Origin: Desulfotignum sp.
GTDB taxonomy: Bacteria; Desulfobacterota; Desulfobacteria; Desulfobacterales; Desulfobacteraceae
Length of the DNA stretch: 18,519 nt
Reading direction: 5' to 3'
NCBI GenBank assembly: GCA_021737445.1
Contig: JAIPDY010000045.1
Coordinates: forward strand, 1-18,519
Part shown: positions 14,903 to 18,519 of the stretch, one piece after another
Layout of the letters: every line of letters starts with the position of its first letter
Position numbering within the stretch: position 1 is the stretch's first letter
The notes under the pieces: model-generated
Database searches by the model: none
Told to the model about the DNA's origin: nothing
What the model saw: the letters and a program-made list of their open reading frames with translations, nothing else
Position numbers and translations under genes: made by a program

Positions 14903-15638
14903 TCACATTTTTCTGTGCAGGATACCGGTCATGCATCCCAGGGCACCGTTGGCTTTCTGCAATTCATCCACCGGCACAGGGATACAGTGGATGCCCATAA
15001 AATGCATGGTGCCAAAGGGCAGGTCAAAAGCCAGGGTGGTAATGCCCATTTCTGCCAGCAGGGTGGTGATCTGATCAATGGCAGCCTGGTTGGTGCGCAA
15101 TCCCCGGCCGATGACAGCAATCTCAGTATCCAGCCACATCAGATCCGCTCCTTCAAAGGTGGCCGTGCCCGTAAGGGTTTTTGAGAACAGGTATTCCCAG
15201 TATTCCCAGAGTTTTTGCCACCCACCGTTCCTCACCGGCCCGCACGGTTGATGCCGGGCGTGCAAGAATCGCTCCCTGGGGTGTCATGGCCAGCAGATCC
15301 GCGCAGTACAACTGATTGGGAAAAGGTGCCGCTCCCGGGGATAACACCTCCACCTCCACCTGGTTTTCCCGATAAAGCGCAACCATTCGGTCATGCTCGG
15401 CCCGGGCCTTTTCCAGATCCAGCGTGGCGGCCAGCTGCAATGCATTGACCTGGTCCTGGGATACTGAAAGTTCCTGGCCGGGCCGATGCACCAGTACTGT
15501 TTTTAAGGGGCGCCATTCACTATCAATGCCGCAACCGGTCCAGATATCTCCTATTTCCATGGCATGGGTCAGGATTCTCGGGGACCAGCCGTCTCCGCCA
15601 AAGGCTGCGGTGTCAAAAGAGCTTTTTTTTGTCTGCAT
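14903..15638 (-). pseudogene. Broken amidinotransferase / arginine deiminase-DDAH family gene (frameshift plus internal deletion)
   Basis: Two minus-strand frames together spell one protein. The first runs from ATG 15638 through RPLKTVLVHRPGQELS, PNQLYCADLLAMTPQGAI and VRAGEERWVAKTLGILGIPV. The second continues with TFEGADLMWLDTEIAVIGRG, DLPFGTMHFMGIHCIPVPVD and GALGCMTGILHRKM, ending at 14903. The frame changes at about 15161-15165: one extra C in GGCC before ACCTTTGAAGG turns the expected G-H-G-T-F-E-G-A-D into a stop. After GTMHFMG (about 14995) the sequence jumps straight to the C-terminal HCIPVPVDELQKANGALGC. About 80-90 residues usual for the family are missing there (family layout from memory). 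The catalytic-type Asp, His and Cys motifs survive, but the fold cannot. Annotators may split it into two ORFs. The original role was hydrolysis or transfer at a guanidino group. Confidence 0.8.
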
Positions 15639-15749
15639 GATCAACCTGTTTTTTATATGTCAACATCTCACAATAAGCTGTCTTTACCCGCCCTGGCCTG
15701 ATATTGCAACCGCAAAAACTGCGGCCGTCCAAATAACTTGCCTTGTCTA

Positions 15750-15778
15750 TTGACAAATATTGATTCAGAATCACTATG
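15750..15778 (+). promoter_or_regulatory. Candidate promoter and operator for the phytochelatin-synthase-like gene
   Basis: A perfect -35 TTGACA (15750-15755) is followed by a weak -10 region around 15773-15780 (CACTATGGT). Between them is a near-perfect palindrome, TGATTC-A-GAATCA (15761-15773), with one-base centre. Its 6-1-6 shape and AT-rich flanks resemble Fur-family metal-regulator boxes. This is a guess based on shape and on the metal-linked gene family downstream. The -10 is poor, so activation or an alternative start is possible. Confidence 0.4.
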
Positions 15779-15822
15779 GTATACATGGTTCATGCAGAAC
15801 CATGAAAAATAAAGAAATGCCC

Positions 15823-16578
15823 ATGAAAATTTTGATATATTTGATGCGCAGCATATTATACCTGCGGTATTTTTTCCACAAAATAACAGCCACAGGATCA
15901 TTTGGCAACAACCAGGCCCGGTTGGAAACAGCATTGCACAAAACCCGGGGAAACCAGGTCAAGGACGGGCTCTACCGCCATCATGTCAAGCAGTTCCATG
16001 AATCATCCTGTTCTGTGGCATCCGTGGTATGTGTGGTGAACACCCTGCTGGAAATCCAGGGGCATCTGCCGCCGAAACCCCTTACCCAGCAGGATCTTCT
16101 TGACAAAATCACCGCAGCACACTGGAAGGAACGTATGGGCCCGGACGGATATCAGGGACGGCGGGGTCTGCCTTTGGAAGTACTGGGCCATGTGGTTGAA
16201 GCAAGTCTTGCCGGCTTCAGCATTGCCCACCAGGGAGTGGAGGTGGTGCAGGCCACCCGGGATCCCGGCAAAATCAAGGCCTGCCGCCAGACCCTCTGGT
16301 CCCGGCTTAAACGATTTGAAAACCGGGGAGACAGCATCATCATCGCCCACTTTGATCAGGGTACCCTGGTTCCGGACCTGAACATTCCCCATATCTCGCC
16401 GGTGGGGGCATTTGATCCGGACACAGGCGATGTCACCCTCCTGGATGTGGATTCATCCCAGCCCCATCCCTACACCGTGTCGTTCAACCGATTCTACCAG
16501 GCGATCTCGACAAACTACCTGCATCTGTTTCATATGTTCGGATACGGCCGGGGCGGGTATATCTATATCCGATTGTAG
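15823..16578 (+). CDS. Phytochelatin-synthase-like papain-fold cysteine peptidase/transpeptidase
   Basis: This 251-residue protein carries the phytochelatin synthase core with its triad. Cys63 lies in HESSCSVASVVCVVN, His190 in NIPHISPVGAFDPDTGDVT and Asp208 in LLDVDS. Between them is the family-like GRRGLPLEVLGHVVEASLAG. Prokaryotic members are half-length like this one and mostly cleave Gly from glutathione or gamma-Glu-Cys peptides rather than polymerise it. Residues 2-18 are hydrophobic with basic residues, so it may have a signal anchor. The start is uncertain: ATG codons at 15802, 15817 and 15823 are in frame. I chose 15823 because an AAAGAA lies about six bases upstream and the others have nothing. 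A TTG at 15760 lies inside the promoter region and is unlikely. It is a lone + strand gene, divergent from the broken amidinotransferase gene and convergent with bamA. Confidence 0.85.
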   Translation: MKILIYLMRSILYLRYFFHKITATGSFGNNQARLETALHKTRGNQVKDGLYRHHVKQFHESSCSVASVVCVVNTLLEIQGHLPPKPLTQQDLLDKITAAHWKERMGPDGYQGRRGLPLEVLGHVVEASLAGFSIAHQGVEVVQATRDPGKIKACRQTLWSRLKRFENRGDSIIIAHFDQGTLVPDLNIPHISPVGAFDPDTGDVTLLDVDSSQPHPYTVSFNRFYQAISTNYLHLFHMFGYGRGGYIYIRL

Positions 16579-16650
16579 GTGGGGTCAGGCTTGGGTTATT
16601 GGGTTATTGCATAGGGCAGCAATAAGCCAAAAAGGCAAGCCTGGCCCCAC
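16579..16650. repeat. REP-like compound palindrome between convergent genes; possible bidirectional terminator
   Basis: The outer arms, GTGGGGTCAGGCTTG (16579-16593) and CAAGCCTGGCCCCAC (16636-16650), pair at 14 of 15 positions, with a G-U at the odd one on the + strand. The inner arms, GGGTTATTGC (16601-16610) and GCAATAAGCC (16619-16628), pair at 9 of 10 around an eight-base loop. It starts the base after the phytochelatin-synthase-like stop codon and ends six bases before the bamA stop. It shares GTGGGG, GGCTTATTG and the 12-mer CAATAAGCCAAA with the palindrome at 2418-2463. This is the style of RAYT-associated REP elements, though no RAYT transposase lies in the window. Confidence 0.75.
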
Positions 16651-16656
16651 TATGAG

Positions 16657-17793
16657 TTATTCCTTGGGTTTGCCCATCACCTCGGCAAACATCTCCATAT
16701 CCCAGTCACGGGCCGCAGCCACGTTCTGGCGGAATTTGAGGAAATCAATGGTATCCTGGCCCGTGATCTTCTTGGTGTTGAAGGCGCCGAATCCCAAAAA
16801 CGCCTCGCCGCTCATGTTGGCAGACAGCCAGTGGCGGTGGTCGTTTTTCATGGTATCCCAGAAGAATTTCTTTTTCTGGCGGATATCTTCAATGGATTTC
16901 ACCAGACAGGCCGGGAACAGGTTGGCGAATTTCCAGATCACCTTGTCCACTTCCTTGTCCAGCAGTTCAAAGTCAGCATTGGCCTGGTGCTGTTTTAGCA
17001 GGGCCTTGCCTTCTGCCAGGGCATCCCCGGTTTTGTATTCACCGTATACGATCTCCCCGTCTTTTACATAGGTGTCGGTTTCGATCATGGGGTTTCTCAC
17101 CCATTTGCCGTCAATTTTCAATACCGGCACCACCTTGGAGATCATGCCTTTCATTTTCATTTTATAGGCAGACCACATTTCACAGGACACGCAGTTCCAC
17201 ATGGCATCTTCCATGGTGAGAAACCAGGGCAGAAAGTCGGATGACCCGCCGGCCGGAGAAGACCCGTGTTTGGGGCCTGCCTGGCCGAAAATGGCCAGGT
17301 CTGATGAAATGGCAAGGTCACAGGCCAGGCCGATCTCCTGGCCGCCCGCCACCCGCATGCCGTTGACCCGGCAGACCACAGGTTTGTGGCAGCTTAAAAT
17401 AGAATCCACCATGTGGTTGAACAGCTCCATATACTGGCCGTATTCATCACAGCGCCGGGAGTAGTATTCTGAATATTCCTTGGTGTTGCCGCCGGTACAG
17501 AAGGCATAGGGACCCACTGCGGTAAAGACAACGGCGATGATGCTTCTGTCCAGAGAGGCGTTTTCAAACCCGGCGATAACGCCCTTGACCATGTCCGTGG
17601 TATAGGAGTTGAACTGTTTGGGATTGTTCAAGGTGATCCATGCCACGTATAAATCTTTTACCACATTGCCTTTGGGATCGGTCAACGGTTTTTTCTCAAA
17701 AATCACGCCAGGGGCTTCTGTGCTCCAATAGGGATTTCTGTGCAATGAATGATCTTTTGCCTCATTATCTCTGGGCATCCACTCTAAAGCCAT
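16657..17793 (-). CDS. bamA: 6-oxocyclohex-1-ene-1-carbonyl-CoA hydrolase BamA
   Basis: This 378-residue crotonase-fold enzyme opens the ring in anaerobic benzoyl-CoA degradation, hydrating and hydrolysing 6-oxocyclohex-1-enoyl-CoA to 3-hydroxypimeloyl-CoA in the cytoplasm. Visible family features: N-terminal HRNPYWSTEAPGVIFEKKPL (18-37), crotonase core LYVAWITLNNPKQFNSYTTD (48-67), oxyanion-hole segments AFCTGGNTKEY (97-107) and NGMRVAGGQEIGLACDLAI (144-162), and GQAGPKHGSSPAGGSSDFLP (170-189), which is distinctive of BamA rather than of ordinary enoyl-CoA hydratases. Length matches BamA. AAGGAGG lies about five bases before ATG 17793, so the start is secure. An SDR gene ends 64 bases upstream on the same strand. 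The other bam ring-reduction genes are not in view and may lie to the right. Confidence 0.95.
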   Translation of the reverse strand: MALEWMPRDNEAKDHSLHRNPYWSTEAPGVIFEKKPLTDPKGNVVKDLYVAWITLNNPKQFNSYTTDMVKGVIAGFENASLDRSIIAVVFTAVGPYAFCTGGNTKEYSEYYSRRCDEYGQYMELFNHMVDSILSCHKPVVCRVNGMRVAGGQEIGLACDLAISSDLAIFGQAGPKHGSSPAGGSSDFLPWFLTMEDAMWNCVSCEMWSAYKMKMKGMISKVVPVLKIDGKWVRNPMIETDTYVKDGEIVYGEYKTGDALAEGKALLKQHQANADFELLDKEVDKVIWKFANLFPACLVKSIEDIRQKKKFFWDTMKNDHRHWLSANMSGEAFLGFGAFNTKKITGQDTIDFLKFRQNVAAARDWDMEMFAEVMGKPKE

Positions 17794-17857
17794 AGGTTCC
17801 TCCTTGTTTTTTCATTTTGTTTATGCTTGTGTTTTTTTAAAAATTTGGGTGCCGGCA

Positions 17858-18519
17858 TTATCCGATATAGCCGCCGTCCACTCCCAGCACCTGGCCGGTG
17901 ATATAGGAGGCATCATCTGAGGCCAGAAACACAAAGGCCGGGGCGATCTCTTCAGGATCTGCAAACCGTCCCAGCTGGATCCGGCCTTCATAGATCTTGC
18001 GCAGTTTTTCATCGGATTGCAGCTTACCGGTCATCTCGGTTTTGGTAATCCCCGGACAGATAACGTTCACGGTGATGTTGTACCGGCCCAGCTCCCGGGA
18101 AGCGGATTTGGAAAACCCGATGATGCCGGCCTTGGCAGATGCATAGTTGATCTGGCCGATGGTACCGAAAATACCGGCAGTGGAGATCACGTTGATGATC
18201 CGGCCAAAGTTCTGCTCTTTCATGTGGCGGCCGGCAGCCTGGCTGGTGTTGAAGGCGGCCTTGAGGTGGATGTCAATGATGGCATCCCAGTCCTCTTCCT
18301 TCATTTTGAGCAGCATGGACGGCTTTGACACCCCGGCGTTGTTCACCACGATATCCACACTGCCCAGTTGCTTGACACATTCTTCCACCATGTTCTGGGC
18401 ACTCTCATAGGAGGCCACATCCGCTGCCACAGCCACCCCTTTTCGGCCCAGTTTCTCAATTTCCGCCACGGTTTCTTTTGCCGCTGTGTCATTGGAATGG
18501 TAGTTGACCAGTACATCGG
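17858..18519 (-). CDS. Short-chain dehydrogenase/reductase (FabG-like), N-terminus cut by window edge
   Basis: The frame stays open from its TAA at 17858 to the right edge, so the ATG/GTG at 18469 is not the start and the Rossmann glycine motif lies outside. About 220 residues are visible, starting DVLVNYHSNDTAAKETVAEI. They include the cofactor-side NNAG motif (IVVNNAGVSKPS), catalytic Ser in NVISTAGIFG, the YxxxK pair in INYASAKAGIIGF, the proline-gly segment VICPGITKTEM and the C-terminal ITGQVLGVDGGYIG, a FabG/3-oxoacyl reductase-type tail. It is an intact classical SDR by these motifs. Placed 64 bases upstream of bamA on the same strand, it may oxidise 3-hydroxypimeloyl-CoA or another acyl-CoA of the pathway; that is inference, and a general 3-oxoacyl-ACP reductase is equally possible by sequence. 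Confidence 0.88.
   Translation of the reverse strand, partial: DVLVNYHSNDTAAKETVAEIEKLGRKGVAVAADVASYESAQNMVEECVKQLGSVDIVVNNAGVSKPSMLLKMKEEDWDAIIDIHLKAAFNTSQAAGRHMKEQNFGRIINVISTAGIFGTIGQINYASAKAGIIGFSKSASRELGRYNITVNVICPGITKTEMTGKLQSDEKLRKIYEGRIQLGRFADPEEIAPAFVFLASDDASYITGQVLGVDGGYIG

Noticed and set aside
15656..15661. TTGACA on the minus strand before the broken amidinotransferase gene
   Set aside because: It lies too close to the start codon to leave room for a -10 and leader, so I do not call a promoter.
15710..15724. Small hairpin CCGCA-N5-TGCGG upstream of the phytochelatin-synthase-like gene
   Set aside because: Only five base pairs with no U tract; not supportable as a terminator or riboswitch.
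1..18519. CRISPR arrays, tRNA or rRNA genes, prophage or intact insertion sequences
   Set aside because: Scanned by eye on both strands: no regularly spaced direct repeats, no tRNA-like T-arm plus CCA ends, no transposase or integrase frame.

Overview
The window looks like chromosomal DNA from an anaerobic, aromatic-degrading deltaproteobacterium of the Desulfobacteraceae type (Desulfotignum/Desulfobacula-like). This is inferred from four things: a BamA-type ring-opening hydrolase of the benzoyl-CoA pathway, a secreted eight-haem class III cytochrome c, a TRAP transporter operon, and a PAS-rich soluble hybrid kinase. No taxon can be proved from the sequence alone. No rRNA, tRNA, CRISPR array, prophage or intact insertion sequence was seen. 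Layout from left to right: (1) The 3' part of an NAD(P)-binding/DUF2867 protein runs in from the left edge, followed by a full-length GNAT-nitrilase fusion. Both are on the + strand. (2) A REP-like palindrome separates these from a minus-strand block read dctP -> dctQ -> dctM -> FAD-dependent oxidoreductase. It looks like an uptake-and-oxidation module for a small carboxylate, perhaps an amino acid or N-methyl amino acid. It has a good sigma70-type promoter before dctP and a strong intrinsic terminator between dctP and dctQ. (3) Upstream of dctP on the same strand lies a 795-residue PAS-PAS-PAS histidine kinase with a C-terminal receiver domain. Just upstream of that is a decayed fragment of a second histidine kinase. 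(4) Next come an AEC-family permease and an HrpB helicase, both minus strand. A small conserved protein of unknown function diverges from hrpB. (5) A secreted octahaem cytochrome c made of two tandem tetrahaem c3-like units (minus strand) lies downstream of a broken amidinotransferase/arginine-deiminase-family gene, which has one frameshift and one internal deletion. (6) A phytochelatin-synthase-like papain-fold protein (+ strand) has a candidate operator palindrome in its promoter. (7) A second, longer REP-like palindrome separates it from bamA and an upstream short-chain dehydrogenase (minus strand), which runs off the right edge. The most interesting items are the matched pair of REP-like palindromes at the two convergent junctions, the two gene remnants that annotation tools would miss or mis-split, the attenuated TRAP operon with its oxidoreductase and neighbouring sensor kinase, and a phytochelatin-synthase homologue in an apparent sulfate reducer. 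I did not find a clearly new defence or mobile system.
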